A stretch of 64,000 nt of DNA from Xenopus tropicalis (GCF_000004195.4 NC_030679.2:146446243-146510242), one strand, 5' to 3'. Shown: positions 13,285 to 24,999, numbered from the stretch's first letter. The notes: generated by a model not told the origin, from the letters alone. Made by a program: numbers and translations.

Positions 13285-13315
<31 letters not shown>

Positions 13316-16300
13316 CAGGGGACCAGGGAAAGTCTTTTTCTTTACAGTTCCTTTCTCACCCATACCTGGGTGTCACCATTGATCCATACAATTCTCTTAC
13401 TATCCACTTTCAAGGTGTTCCCATCAGGGGCTCTCAAGTCATACGTCCCAACTGTAATGTGCTCCGCTGCCCCCTCGGCACCCAGATGCCAATTCACAAC
13501 ATCGTAGATGGCTGGAGGGTTCCCTTTTGCGTCAAAGAATATTTGGCTCCCATCTTTGGTCTTGAAGTTCACATTTTTAATATAGTGGAGAAGCTGAAAA
13601 TGAAAACACATGCCGTGGTTATAATAAGCGAGTACATTTCAGTAGATACTTTATAAAGTGTTTTCTCATACCTGCCAAGCTTGAAATGAAGAGATGTTGG
13701 CACAGGAGCCACCGGAGAACGGCCCAGTCCCAGGTCTACAGTTGACCATATTTTGTAGCGCCCACGCAATCGCATACACAGCCGTGTAGACATTGAGAGA
13801 GGCTCTCTGATAATCTTCAGCTTCCACACTCTCTGGGTTCTCATTTCCCGTACACGCTTTTATTGTGACATTGTCCGTCCACGCTAGAGTTTCATCAGTC
13901 GGCCACTTGCACGCAAAGGCTTGCTCCCAAAACTCCAATACGAACTGATCATGAAGATATTTCCATGGACGAAGGCTCCTCAGATATTTGGAGAAGTTTG
14001 ACATTAGCCCATTGTGGACAGCAAAACCAATGGTTCCTGTTAATATCCCTTGGTATCGCGGTTCGGAAAGTAAATCTAAGGTTGCCCATGCTTCGGTGGC
14101 CATGAAGATCTTACCAGTCACATTCTGCCTCAACAGCTCTTCTACAACAACCACAAAATTAGACGATATCACAATCACAATCTTGGCGGTTGACTTTTGA
14201 AGAACTTGAACGAGGCGAGGGGCATCTCTGTCGGCTTGACCAGTCAGGATATATTCAGTGAAGGCCACACAAGCTCCACCATTATTTAACTCCTCCTTTA
14301 CCATCTGAAGCCCATGTTGACCGTAATCATCGTCATCTGCCAGAAGACCAACCCAAGTCCAACCAAAGTAAAATATCAGCTGCGCCAGACCTCTCATTTG
14401 ATATTCGTCATTCGATATCGTTCGAAAAAAGGAAGGAAACAGGTCGCGGTCGTTTAGAACAGGACTGGTTGCAAAATAACTGATCTGAAAACAGAATGAG
14501 ACAGAAATAAGATTTTTATGTACTTTTATTGTCTTGTATAATTAAAAAAGCCGATGAAATGATTTAGTTATACCAAATAGCACCGAAGTTTAGAAAGTGC
14601 TGGATATGTCAGATTGATTTTGTCAAGCCTTAAGGTGGCCATACTGCCGATGTGAGTCCTTTAGACTAATTCCGTAGCTTATCTGCGTGTATGGGGACCC
14701 CCTACGGTCCTACCCGACCAATATCTGGCTGAAAATCTTCCAGAAGATTGAGCAGGTTTGATTTTTTTTATTCGGATCAGGGATCTCATTGGCTTATTGA
14801 TGCGTTCCTCACTACTACTGCTCCTATCTAAGTTGTTATTTGATAGTTTGGTCCTAGAACATACCAAACTTTTACTTGATCCCAACTAAGATTTAATTAC
14901 CCCTTATTGGGGGCAGAACAGCCCTATTGGGTTTATTTCATGGTTAAATGATTCCCTTTTCTCTGTAATAATAAAACAGTACCTGTACTTGATCCCAACT
15001 AAGATATAATTACCCCTTATTGGGGGCAGAACAGCCCTATTGGGTTTATTTCATGGTTAAATGATTCCCTTTTCTCTGTAATAATAAATCAGTACCTGTA
15101 CTTGATCCCAACTAAGATATAATTACCCCTTATTGGGGCAGAACAGCCCTATTGGGTTTATTTAATGGTTAAATGATTCCCTTTTCTCTGTAATAATAAA
15201 ACAGTACCTGTACTTGATCCCAACTAAGATATAATTACCCCTTATTGGGGCAGAACAGCCCTATTGGGTTTATTTAATGGTTAAATGATTCCCTTTTCTC
15301 TGTAATAATAAAACAGTACCTGTACTTGATCCCAACTAAGATATAATTACCCCTTATTGGGGGCAGAACAGCCCTATTGGGTTTATTTAATGGTTAAATG
15401 ATTCCCTTTTCTCTGTAATAATAAAACAGTACCTGTACTTGATCCCAACTAAGATATAATTACCCCTTATTGGGGCAGAACAGCCCTATTGGGTTTATTT
15501 AATGGTTAAATGATTCCCTTTTCTCTGTAATAATAAAACAGTACCTGTACTTTATCCCAACTAATATATAATTACCCCTTATTGGGGCAGAACAGCCCTA
15601 TTGGGTTTATTTAATGGTTAAATGATAGCTCTTAGTACAAATTGCCCCAGGGACTGGTCCGATTGCCATCTTGGAGTCAGGAAGGAATTTTTTCCCCTCT
15701 GCAGCAAATTAGAGAGGCTTCAGATGGGGTTTTTTGCCTTCCTCTGGATCAACTAGAAGTTAGGCAGGTTATATATAGGCATTATGGTTGAACGTGATGG
15801 ATGTACGTCTTTTTTCAACCTAACTTACTATGTTACTATGTTACTATGTTACTGCCCCATCCTGCAAATTGCTCACCCCCGCCCCCCATTTGTTTGTAGT
15901 TTGGAAAATCAGGTAAATTTATTGCAGAAGGGGAGGAGCAGTAGGGGTGGTAAGTGTTGTTGGGGGGAGGGGTTACAAGCAGTGGGATCTGCCCCGAGCT
16001 CAATCAGCCCAAAGCCTGGCACTGCCCATGATGAAAGAAGATACTTATATTGGGGGCATAAGAGAATTCTGATGACATCCTTGAATTCCAGTATAACTCC
16101 CACTGTAGTAGATATGGTCAGTATTCCGGCCTAACCACCAACTAAGAAAAATCCCATTTTCATCTTAGCATAACATTTCCCAATAACCCTCTAGGTCACT
16201 TCAACCTTAACCAGGAACCAAGACCTTAATTAGCAAAGCAAATTCCTCTCGTTATCCCTACAAGGATAGCAACCAGTGTCTTGGAGATGATCCCACATTT

Positions 16301-19300
16301 CATACGCCAGAGTGGGATCCCGCATACAGCCAATATAGAATACCGCTTAGAAAATGAAACAGTATCTAGTAGAATTAAGTCTAAAACAACTGGACTTTTC
16401 TGAGTTTTTCTTGAAAACGTTTCACCACTCATCCGAGTGGCTTCTTCAGTAGTGATGAGCGAATCTGTCCTGTTTTGCTTCGTGGAAAAATTCGCAAATC
16501 TTTCAAAAGATTCGCGAAAAATTTGTGAAACTGTGAAAATGTCGCGTGTCAAAAATTGACGCCCGCGACTATTCTTTTGTCGCCCGCGGCTATTCTTTTG
16601 TCGCCCGCGGCTATTCTTTTGTCGCCCGCGGCTATTCTTTTGTCGCCCGCGGCTATTCTTTTGTCGCCCGCGGCTATTCTTTTGTCGAGCGGCTATTCTT
16701 TAGTCGCCCGCAGCTATTCTTTTGTGGCGTGGCTATTCTTTTGTGGCGTGGCTATTCTTTTGTCACCCACGGCTATTCTTTTGTCGCCCTCGACTATTCT
16801 TTTGTTGTGTGGCTATTCTTTTGTCGCCCACGGCTATTCTTTTGTCACACGACAATTGTTTTGACACGCGACTATTCTTTTGACGTGGGTGACAATTTTT
16901 GGACGCACAGCAAATTTTTCCGTGGATCCATATCTGCCGAAACATTTCGCCCATCACTATTCTTCAGTCCAAATGACTGGTAGGGAATTCCCCGGCATTT
17001 AAACCCTTGAGGGTAGTACAGTCACAGGTATCCATTCACAATGGTTCCATTGAACTGTACTACCCTCAAGGGATTAAATGCCGGAGAATTCCCTACCAGT
17101 CATTCGAACTGAAGAAGCCACTCGGATGAGTGGAGATACGTTTTCTAGAAAAGCTCAGAAAAGTCCAGTTGTTTTAGACTTAATTCTACTATTAACTATT
17201 TTTCCCTTCTGCGACAAATTAGAGAGGCTTCAGATGGGGTTTTTTCGCCTTCCTCGGGATCACCTAGCAGTTAGGCAGGTTATATATAGGCATTTTGGTT
17301 GAACGTGATGGACATATGTCTTTTTTCAACCTAACTTACTATGTTACTAGATACTGTATATCATGACCTAAATGAATGAGAATCTTCATAGACTTATGGA
17401 GAAGTATTCTGCATGGAAAAAAGACCCAAGCTAAACCTCAGTAAATCCAGATAGAACATTAAAAGGTACAGAGTTACTAGCACCTACCTGTAATATATAG
17501 TAATAATTGGCATCTCAGTGCCAGTACCAGGCCTATCATCAATAAAACAACCAATACAACATTAATAATTAATGGTGCTTTCTGAAAGTCAAGTTTTTGG
17601 TTGATGTGTAAGCTGTATATTCTCTATACAGATGGAAGAGTGGTCCAAAAAGTGTAGTGGGACGAAGATCTCAAGGCTACGACCACATAAAAAATGACAA
17701 CCCCACCTGTGTCTCCTAGACATGTTACTTATGATGTGGCCTTCAGTGGTTCTGGTTTAATCTTTCGCTATTATTTCAAGAATGATATAATCTACCTTTA
17801 CAGAAACAGAAAAGAGTAGAGTCTAGAAGAATCTAGTAGAAGATTCTAGTAGAATCTTGAAGATAGTTTTGAGACTGCTCTTACCTGTGGGTATCGGGAC
17901 AGTCCCAAGATTTGGGCCATTATGATCGATCCTGTAGACCAAGAGTCACCGATGATGCCAGCAAGTGGGGCCCCTTTGTGACAGTGATAATTTGGGGTGA
18001 TCTCGTTTCCTCCCGACAGCATTAACAGGGTTCCTCTGGCTGCTTCTCTTGATGTAAAGCAAGTGTCGAAAACCTGATAGCCCAGGGTAATGTTGGGAAG
18101 GAGTTCTGGGTCTGAGTTGATCTCCTCAACAGCGAATATTAATGCATGCATGTTCTGGAAGTACTCAATGATAAACCTGATAGGGAAGCATAAATAATAT
18201 CAAAAAGTGGCTTGATCATCCTCTGTGGCACCTACAGACAAGTGACTACTAATAACTGTATGCTTTAAAAAATATTCTCTGTAATAATAAAACAGTACCT
18301 GTACTTGATCCCAACTAAGATATAATTACCCCTTATTGGGGGCAGAACAGCCCTATTGGGTTTATTTAATGGTTAAATGATTCCCTTTTCTCTGTAATAA
18401 TAAAACAGTACCTGTACTTGATCCCAACTAAGATATAATTACCCCTTATTGGGGCAGAACAGCCCTATTGGGTTTATTTAATGGTTAAATGATTCCCTTT
18501 TCTCTGTAATAATAAAACAGTACCTGTACATGATCCCAACTAAGATATAATTACCCCTTATTGGGGGCAGAACAGCCCTATTGGGTTTATTTCATGGTTA
18601 AATGATTCCCTTTTCTCTGTAATAATAAAACAGTACCTGTACTTGATCCCAACTAAGATATAATTACCCCTTATTGGGGCAGAACAGCCCTATTGGGTTT
18701 ATTTCATGGTTAAATGATTCCCTTTTCTCTGTAATAATAAAACAGTACCTGTACTTGATCCCAACTAAGATATAATTACCCCTTATTGGGGCAGAACAGC
18801 CCTATTGGGTTTATTTAATGGTTAAATGATTCCCAATGAAACCCAGGTCCCGAGCATTCTGGATAACAGGTCCCATATCTGTAGTATCACTTCTGTCCTA
18901 AGGGTAGTCTCCAAATTATCGGGTTTTCTTAACCTACAACCACACATTTCCTCTTAGCCAGTCCTACACTCACTCACCCCCGGTCTGGCCTGTCCTACAC
19001 TCACTCACCCCCGGTCTGGCCAGTCCTACACTCACTCACCCCCGGTCTGGCCAGTCCTACACTCACTCACCCCCGGTCTGGCCAGTCCTACACTCACTCA
19101 CCCCCGGTCTGGCCTGTCCTACACTCACTCACCCCCGGTCTGGCCTGTCCTACACTCACTCACCCCCGGTCTGGCCTGTCCTACACTCACTCACCCCCGG
19201 TCTGGCCAGTCCTACACTCACTCACCCCCGGTCTGGCCAGTCCTACACTCACTCACCCCCGGTCTGGCCAGTCCTACACTCACTCACCCCCGGTCTGGCC

Positions 19301-21209
19301 TGTCCTACACTCACTCACCCCCGGTCTGGCCAGTCCTACACTCACTCACCCCCGGTCTGGCCAGTCCTACACTCACTCACCCCCGGTCTGGCCAGTCCTA
19401 CACTCACTCACCCCCGGTCTGGCCTGTCCTACACTCACTCACCCCCGGTCTGGCCTGTCCTACACTCACTCACCCCCGGTCTGGCCTGTCCTACACTCAC
19501 TCACCCCCGGTCTGGCCAGTCCTACACTCACTCACCCCCGGTCTGGCCCGTCCTACACTCACTCACCCCCGGTCTGGCCAGTCCTACACTCACTCACCCC
19601 GGTCTGGCCAGTCCTACACTCACTCACCCCCGGTCTGGCCTGTCCTACACTCACTCACCCCCGGTCTGGCCTGTCCTACACTCACTCACCCCCGGTCTGG
19701 CCAGTCCTACACTCACTCACCCCCGGTCTGGCCAGTCCTACACTCACTCACCCCCGTTCTGGCCTGTCCTACACTCACTCACCCCCAGTCTGGCCTGTCC
19801 TACACTCACTCACCCCCGGTCTGGCCAGTCCTACACTCACTCACCCCTGTTCTGGCCTGTCCTACACTCACTCACCCCCGGTCTGGCCTGTCCTACACTC
19901 ACTCACCCCCGGTCTTGCCTGTCCTACACTCACTCACCCCCGGTCTGGCCTGTCCTACACTCACTCACCCCCGGTCTGGCCAGTCCTACACTCACTCACC
20001 CCCGGTCTGGCCAGTCCTACACTCACTCACCCCCGGTCTGGCCCGTCCTACACTCACTCACCCCCGGTCTGGCCTGTCCTACACTCACTCACCCCCGGTC
20101 TGGCCAGTCCTACACTCACTCACCCCCAGTCTGGCCTGTCCTACACTCACTCACCCCCGGTCTGGCCTGTCCTACACTCACTCACCCCTGATCTGGCCTG
20201 TCCTACACTCAATCACCCCCGGTCTGGCCAGTCCTACACTCACTCACCCCCGGTCTGGCCTGTCCTACACTCACTCACCCCCAGTCTGGCCTGTCCTACA
20301 CTCACTCACCCCCAGTCTGGCCTGTCCTACACTCACTCACCCCCGGTCTGGCCTGTCCTACACTCACTCACCCCCAGTCTGGCCTGTCCTACACTCACTC
20401 ACCCCCAGTCTGGCCTGTCCTACACTCACTCACCCCCAGTCTGGCCTGTCCTACACTCACTCACCCCCGGTCTGGCCAGTCCTACACTCACTCACCCCCG
20501 GTCTGGCCTGTCCTACACTCACTCACCCCCAGTCTGGCCTGTCCTACACTCACTCACCCCCAGTCTGGCCTGTCCTACACTCACTCACCCCCAGTCTGGC
20601 CTGTCCTACACTCACTCACCCCCGGTCTGGCCAGTCCTACACTCACTCACTCCCGGTCTGGCCTGTCCTACACTCACTCTCATCTGATTCATTACGATTT
20701 CTACTGTTTCATTATACATTTAACAAAGGTTAAGTTGCAAGTTGCTTGCTTTAAAGGGTAAAATCCCCAAATGGTTGCCATTTTATTGGCCCATCGGGAT
20801 CACCTGACTGTGGCTGGGAAGGATGGGAGCTACAACATGGAGCTGGCCACTGCTCCTTTCTGCAAATTCAATGTTATTACTTGGGAAAAGGTGGCAACAT
20901 TAGTCTCAGCAAAGCTTCAGTATAACAGATAGAGAGTAATGACACTTACATCCCACACTGCAGCTCATGGGGTTGGCTTGTGAAATCAAGGCCACTGGAA
21001 ACTCTATCAAAATGGACCATGAAGGTTCCACCTATAACAATGTCTCCTGGGCGGCTCAGAAGTCCAGTAATGTTCTCAGCAGGTTGGGTGCAGCTGATGC
21101 CTGAAGAAGAACCTGCACATATTGCCATGTCTAATATACAGAAGGTCCACACTGTAGAGAAGATAGAGCAGATGATCCTGGGCCGTTCCTGCCTATTACA
21201 GAGAAACAT
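11153..21209 (-). CDS. V2R-like class C GPCR, gene B (complete)
   Basis: Complete six-exon receptor of 875 codons. Exons: 21209-20950, 18176-17885, 14484-13672, 13593-13366, 12263-12140, 12063-11153, with the stop at 11153. Lengths are 260, 292, 813, 228, 124 and 911 bp; all sites are GT/AG. The leader is about 35 residues. The Venus-flytrap domain spans roughly residues 40-530, with IIGDSWSTGS, ADDDDYG and MATEAWATLD. The cysteine-rich exon 5 follows. The seven helices hold the V2R signature RLPDSFNEAKLITF and end KSQK. Extracellular loop 1 reads YPQLQQC, as in D but unlike A, C and E. Helix 4 (YPFILICTLIQLCVCVLW) differs from every other copy. Introns 1 and 2 hold repeat arrays and a nested transposon. 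B is divergent to C. The ligand is unknown. Confidence 0.93.
12264..13365. other. Intron 4 of gene B
   Basis: Contains a GCGGGTCAAG...ACCCACCCAACC region (12815-13045) that looks like an aged interspersed repeat with partly inverted ends (AACTAGTGATGTG and CACATCACTAGT), and a TAAA microsatellite at 13285-13315. No exon. Confidence 0.45.
13285..13315 (+). repeat. (TAAA)n microsatellite
   Basis: About eight uninterrupted AAAT units, 50 bp before the exon 4 donor side of gene B. Confidence 0.9.
14630..14790. mobile_element. GGTGGCCATAC-type element fragment
   Basis: Begins CTTAAGGTGGCCATAC and includes ATCTGGCTGAAAATCTTCC, shared with copies at 31411-31655, 38530-39520 and in gene E intron 2. 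It lies in intron 2 of gene B. Confidence 0.5.
14879..15625 (+). repeat. 112/113-bp tandem array, about 6.6 copies
   Basis: Unit runs from GATCCCAACTAAGATATAAT to AATAAAACAGTACCTGTACT. Length differs by one G in the TTGGGG(G)CAGAAC run. It lies in intron 2 of gene B. It has lost the outer ends seen in the complete elements at 35889 and 42060. Confidence 0.95.
15626..15855 (+). mobile_element. LINE 3' tail
   Basis: GGACTGGTCCGATTGCCATC, GAGTCAGGAAGGAATTTTTT and TTAGGCAGGTTATATATAGG, ending in TTACTATGTTACTATG repeats: same 3' UTR as 7504-8071. The insertion joins the end of the 112-bp array. Confidence 0.75.
15856..16335. other. Intron 2 of gene B, middle
   Basis: No exon, RNA gene or clear repeat recognised. 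Confidence 0.35.
16450..16959 (+). mobile_element. TAGTGATGAGCGAA MITE nested in the fold-back element
   Basis: Inverted ends TAGTGATGAGCGAA and TTTCGCCCATCACTA with a perfect 8-bp target duplication TTCTTCAG at 16442-16449 and 16960-16967. The interior is a 21-bp minisatellite. Confidence 0.88.
16553..16880 (+). repeat. 21-bp minisatellite inside the MITE
   Basis: Unit GTCGCCCGCGGCTATTCTTT plus one T; the first six copies are almost perfect, later ones degenerate. It gives an artefactual heptapeptide frame (ARGYSFV). Confidence 0.9.
17206..17350 (+). mobile_element. Short LINE 3' tail
   Basis: CGACAAATTAGAGAGGCTTC through TTAGGCAGGTTATATATAGG to TTACTATGTTACTA: a 5'-truncated copy of the same LINE tail. 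Confidence 0.7.
18270..18881 (+). repeat. 112/113-bp tandem array with element 3' end
   Basis: About five units of the same repeat, then AGGTCCCGAGCATTCTGGAT and CCCATATCTGTA, the 3' end of the host element. It lies in intron 1 of gene B. Confidence 0.92.
18958..20681 (+). repeat. 31-bp minisatellite, about 55 copies
   Basis: Unit TCCTACACTCACTCACCCCC followed by GGTCTGGCCAG. Variants alternate CCAG/CCTG and CGG/CAG. It is strongly strand-asymmetric (C-rich on plus) and lies in intron 1 of gene B. Since 31 x 3 = 93, it stays open in all frames, producing a spurious 272-aa frame at 19915-20733. Confidence 0.97.
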
Positions 21210-21287
21210 CTCTAATCCGTGACTGACTGACGCGCGGTTTCTCTAACAGTCATTATCAGGAGCAATGAGATGGGCTTTCCGAGCTGG

Positions 21288-21369
21288 ATTTATATATTTT
21301 ATAGATAAACAGGCCTTGGGGAACGTTACAGAATCAATGTAATTATGGAAAGTGTTCGGGGATGCTCAG
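21288..21369 (-). promoter_or_regulatory. Predicted core promoter of gene B
   Basis: Minus-strand order: CTGAGC (21369-21364), TAATTA (21345-21340), GTTCCCCAAGG (21324-21314), then an AT-rich TATA stretch (21300-21288), with the start codon 78 bp further on. It is the most diverged of the five promoters but keeps the order. Confidence 0.55.
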
Positions 21370-21890
21370 TACCCATCTCCCAACTGAATAACATCAGTCA
21401 TTCCCAAAAGTAACACAAAGCGCAATAAAACATTACAATTGGCAAGGGCAAGCTCAACACCATTCTCAATATTACTTTGTAAGGTATTTATTAGAGGAAA
21501 AGGGAAGGCTAAAGTACTGGGGGGTGCCAAAATGTTAGGTGCCCCCCAGTGATCGCTTACTTGAAACCCTCGGACTGGTGCTCCTGTTAGGAGAAAACTC
21601 TACTCCATATGCACTCACCTTGGGCAATGCAACAGGTGACTGAGACCAGGGACAAAGATGGCAGCACTGCACTCAAGTTAGTTTAGTCAATAGGGTTGCC
21701 TAAAAATTGCCCCTCTGCTGATTTTGACTTTTGTTATCTTTTCAACACATTTTCTTTTGGACTGTCCACAGGTTTAAGGCCTTGAATGCCTGTTAAAGAG
21801 AAGGTCACCTATGTAATAGGTCTTCGAGATCTGCTTCTTTTTTGCCTGAAATTGGTATAGAGTGAAGTTTATGGGGTCACCCAGCACCAA
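21370..21890. other. B-C intergenic, first part
   Basis: Sequence upstream of the gene B promoter. No exon or RNA gene recognised. Confidence 0.35.
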
Positions 21891-22175
21891 AAAAAACAGT
21901 GGTACTGGTTGATACATTAGATAGGTACAAGAAGGGGCTGGGTGGGTATTTAGCAAGTGAGGGAATATAGGGATATGGGAGATAGCTCTTAGTACAAGTT
22001 GCCCCAAGGACTGGTCCGATTGCCATCTTGGAGTCAGGAAGGAATTTTTCCCCCTCTGCGGCAAATTAGAGAGGCTTCAGAAGGGTTTTTCGACTTCCTC
22101 TGGATCAACCAGCTGTTAGGCAGGTTATATATAGGCATTATGGTTGAACTTGATGGACATACGTCTAGGTTAATT
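21891..22175 (+). mobile_element. LINE 3' tail, longer copy
   Basis: Starts near ACATTAGATAGGTACAAGAA, continues GAGATAGCTCTTAGTACAAG, GGACTGGTCCGATTGCCATC and TTAGGCAGGTTATATATAGG. Same family as 7504-8071. Confidence 0.7.
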
Positions 22176-22789
22176 ATGCCCTAACAACCAAGTAACACAA
22201 AATGTAAACAATTCAAAAACCACACAGACAATAGCACCTTCTTTTATCATACTACTGAATATTGAAGTAGAACTGAATTATAGCAGCAAGAGAGATGCAA
22301 CTGCACAACACCCTCACCTTCCTCTCCCACTTAGCGAAGGCCCATTCTGGGTTAGAGAGGCCAGTGTGACCCACGTTCTACTGGTACTAGTCTGGGAAGG
22401 TGGCTATTGAGCCAATAAAGAGGTTCCATGTTGGTGCACAAAGGTGTGGGACTCGAAGGTTAAACTGTTGGTGGGAATTCCTTTATATTGTTGTAACAAG
22501 TGCAGGCTGTAGAGGAAGGCAATTGTTCCTTCATAAAAGGTGCAAGGTAATTGGCTGTGGGTTCAGGTCTCTGAGGTTTTTCCCACTATCCCATTGGCTG
22601 CAATTCCTGCCTCTTAGTCTTGTATGCATATGTTTCTGCCTGAGTTTCAGGAAGACCTTATATACAGTGGTTCTCGTAATCATTAGTAAACCCTTTAGAA
22701 TTTTCAAAATTTTCTTCCTACCACGCTTGGGTGCAGACACATGTAGACAATATCCACCAAAAATCCACACGTACAGCCCTTTTGTGGAT
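22176..22789. other. B-C intergenic, nothing recognised
   Basis: No exon, RNA gene or tandem structure visible. Sequence near 22650-22800 probably includes the decayed 5' end of the Tc1-like element that follows. Confidence 0.35.
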
Positions 22790-22997
22790 ATGTATCATGG
22801 CTCAAACAAAGGAGGAATCTGAAAACCTCAGAAAAAGAATTGTTGATGTCCATAAAGCTGGAAAAGTTTACAAGACTTTGGACTCCACCAATTAACAGTC
22901 AGACAGATTGTGTACAAATGGAGGAAATTCAAGACCGCTGTTACCCTACCTAGAAGTGGTTAACCATCAAAGATAACTCCAACTGCAAGGTATCTAA

Positions 22998-23205
22998 TAG
23001 TCTGAGAGTATCTAGTATAAATAAATCTAAAGCAACTGGACTTGTTAAGTAATCATTGAAGACGTTCAACAGTTGAACTGAAGAAGCTGCTCAGATGAGT
23101 AGTGAAACATCTTCAATGATTACTTAACAAGTCCAGTTGCTTTAGATTTATTTATCCTAGATATACCATGACCTGGATGAATGAAAATCTTCATAGTCAG
23201 TAGTC
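22998..23205 (+). mobile_element. Fold-back MITE inside the Tc1-like remnant
   Basis: Inverted arms AAATCTAAAGCAACTGGACT and AGTCCAGTTGCTTTAGATTT, with trailing ATATACCATGACCTGGATGA as in the copies at 2330 and 16336. Confidence 0.8.
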
Positions 23206-23525
23206 TGAGAGGTTACAAAGGAAACCAGGGGAGCTTCTAAGCACCTGAAGGCCTGTCTCACATTGGCCAATGTTGATGTTCATGAGTCCCACCATCAGGA
23301 AAACACTGAACAGCAATGGTGTGTACAAGGTAGCAAGGAGAAAGCCACTGCTCTCCCCCAAAAATATTGCTGACCATCTAAAGTTTGCATAAGATCATGT
23401 AAACAAACCTGAAGGAGATTGGAAAAATGTTTTGTTGATGGATGAAGCCAAATAGAACTTTTTGGCTTAAATAAGGAGCGTAACATTTGGAGAAAGAGAA
23501 ACACTGCACTCCAGAATAAAAACGT

Positions 23526-23786
23526 TATCCCATCTGTTAAACATGGTGGTGGGAATGTTCTGGTTTGGGCCTTTTTTGCTGCATCTGGACCTGGACGGCT
23601 AGCCATCATCTTTATCCCATCTGTTAAACATGGTGGTGGGAATGTTCTGGTTTGGGCCTTTTTTGCTGCATCTGGGCCTGGACAGCTAGCCATCATCTTT
23701 ATCGCATCTGTTAAACATGGTGGTGGGAATGTTCTGGTTTGGGCCTTTTTTGCTGCAACTGGGCCTGGATGGCTAGCCATCATCGA
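23526..23786 (+). repeat. 87-bp in-frame triplication within transposase
   Basis: Three head-to-tail copies beginning TATCCCATCTGTTAAACATG at 23526, 23613 and 23700. The period is exactly 87 bp (29 codons), so each repeats the VKHGGGNVLVW segment in the same frame. Confidence 0.92.
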
Positions 23787-24004
23787 TGAGTTCTGAACTA
23801 TACCAGAATTCTAATGAAAAATGTCAAGACATCTGTCCTTGAACTGAATTTCAAGAGATAGTGGGTCATACAGCAAGAAAATGATCCTAAACACACGAAG
23901 AATGGTTAAAGAAGAATAAAGTGAATGTTATGGGATGACCAAGTCAAAGTCCTGACTTTCCAACTGAAATGTTGTGGAAAGACCTAAAGCATGCAGTTCA
24001 TGTA

Positions 24005-24600
24005 AGGAAAGTCTGAGAGTGGCCAGAGATACATCTGGGCTGGCACGTTTGGAGCAAAGTCTGAGCGTGGCCAGAAATACATCTGGGCTGGCACATTTGG
24101 AATAAAGTCTGAGAGTTGCCAGAAATAAATCTGGGCTGGCACATTTGGAGTAAAGTCTGAGAGTGGCCAGAGATACATCTGGGCTGGCACGTTTGGAGTA
24201 AAGTCTGAGAGTGGCCAGAGATACATCTGAGCTGGCATGTTTGGAGTAAAGTCTGAGAGTTGCCAGAAACACATCTGGGCTGGCACATTTGGAATAAAGT
24301 CTGAGAGTGGCCAGAGATACATCTGGGCTGGCACATTTGGAATAAAGTCTGAGAGTGGCCAGAGATACACTACATCTGAGCTGGCATGTTTGGAGTAAAG
24401 TCTGAGAGTGGCCAGAAATACATCTGGGCTGGCATGTTTGGAATAAAGTCTGAGAGTGTCCAGAGATACATCTGGGCTGGCACGTTTGGAGTAAAGTCTG
24501 AGAGTGGCCAGAGGTACATCTGGGCTGGCACATTTGGAGTAAAGTCTGAGAGTGGCCAGAGATACATCTGGGCTGGCACGTTTGGAGTAAAGCCTGAGAG
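24005..24600 (+). repeat. 47-bp minisatellite, about 12.6 copies
   Basis: Unit AAGTCTGAGAGTGGCCAGAG followed by ATACATCTGGGCTGGCACGTTTGGAGT in parts. It lies where the 3' end of the Tc1-like gene should be, so it probably grew from a piece of it. Long minus-strand frames over it are artefacts. Confidence 0.93.
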
Positions 24601-24999
24601 TGGTTACGGTTCCTTACTGTGGAAAGTTAAGGGCAGAGGTCACAAAGGAGCTGAGTGATTTTGCTGCTAAATGCCCTCATTGGTAGTAGGACTGTTGAAT
24701 AAGAGACCCTGAACTGAGGTCTGCCCTTATCTCTACTTTTGAAGGACTGTCAGTGATGATAACAGAACTGCAACAGGGAAGGCCTAGCCCCTTATTTTAT
24801 TAAATTTTCTGTGATTTTGGTGCATTTTTTTAGTGATTCTATTGCATTTTTAGCCATTGTATTGCCTTTTTAGTTATGCATGGGTGTTGCACTCTTGATT
24901 TTGTCCGTAAAACTAATTTGCCCTAGCCAAATTACTCAAACTGTTATTCTGACTGCAGATTTCACTAGGTGAAAAAAGCATAGATTTTAGTGATTTTGT

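Larger units (their letters stand above)
16336..17390 (+). mobile_element. Nested fold-back element with two inserted repeats
   Basis: Left arm AGTCTAAAACAACTGGACTT and right arm AAGTCCAGTTGTTTTAGACT are inverted; an inner inverted pair is GGTAGGGAATTCCCCGGCAT with ATGCCGGAGAATTCCCTACC. One MITE (16450-16959) is inserted in the left arm, and a LINE tail (about 17206-17350) interrupts the end before ATCATGACCTAAATGAAT. It lies in intron 2 of gene B. Confidence 0.75.
22795..24660 (+). pseudogene. Tc1-like transposase, broken and expanded
   Basis: Frameshifted remains of a Tc1/mariner transposase. Near 22820: RKRIVDVHKAGK, then a LTVRQIVYKWRKF-like helix-turn-helix part. Near 23540: VKHGGGNVLVWAFFAASGPG. 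Near 23876: QQENDPKHTKNG, the block with the second catalytic Asp. Then WPSQSPDF-like sequence near 23940. It is interrupted by a fold-back MITE (22998-23205), an 87-bp triplication (23526-23786) and a 47-bp minisatellite (24005-24600). Clearly inactive. Confidence 0.8.

Noticed and set aside
16546..16983. A 145-aa frame with ARGYSFV heptads
   Set aside because: Produced by the 21-bp minisatellite inside a MITE.
19915..20733. A 272-aa open frame
   Set aside because: It lies on the 31-bp minisatellite; every 93 bp the same 31-residue pattern returns. No domain, no splice context.
23928..24533. A 201-aa minus-strand repeat protein
   Set aside because: Reading of the 47-bp minisatellite on the strand opposite to the Tc1-like remnant.
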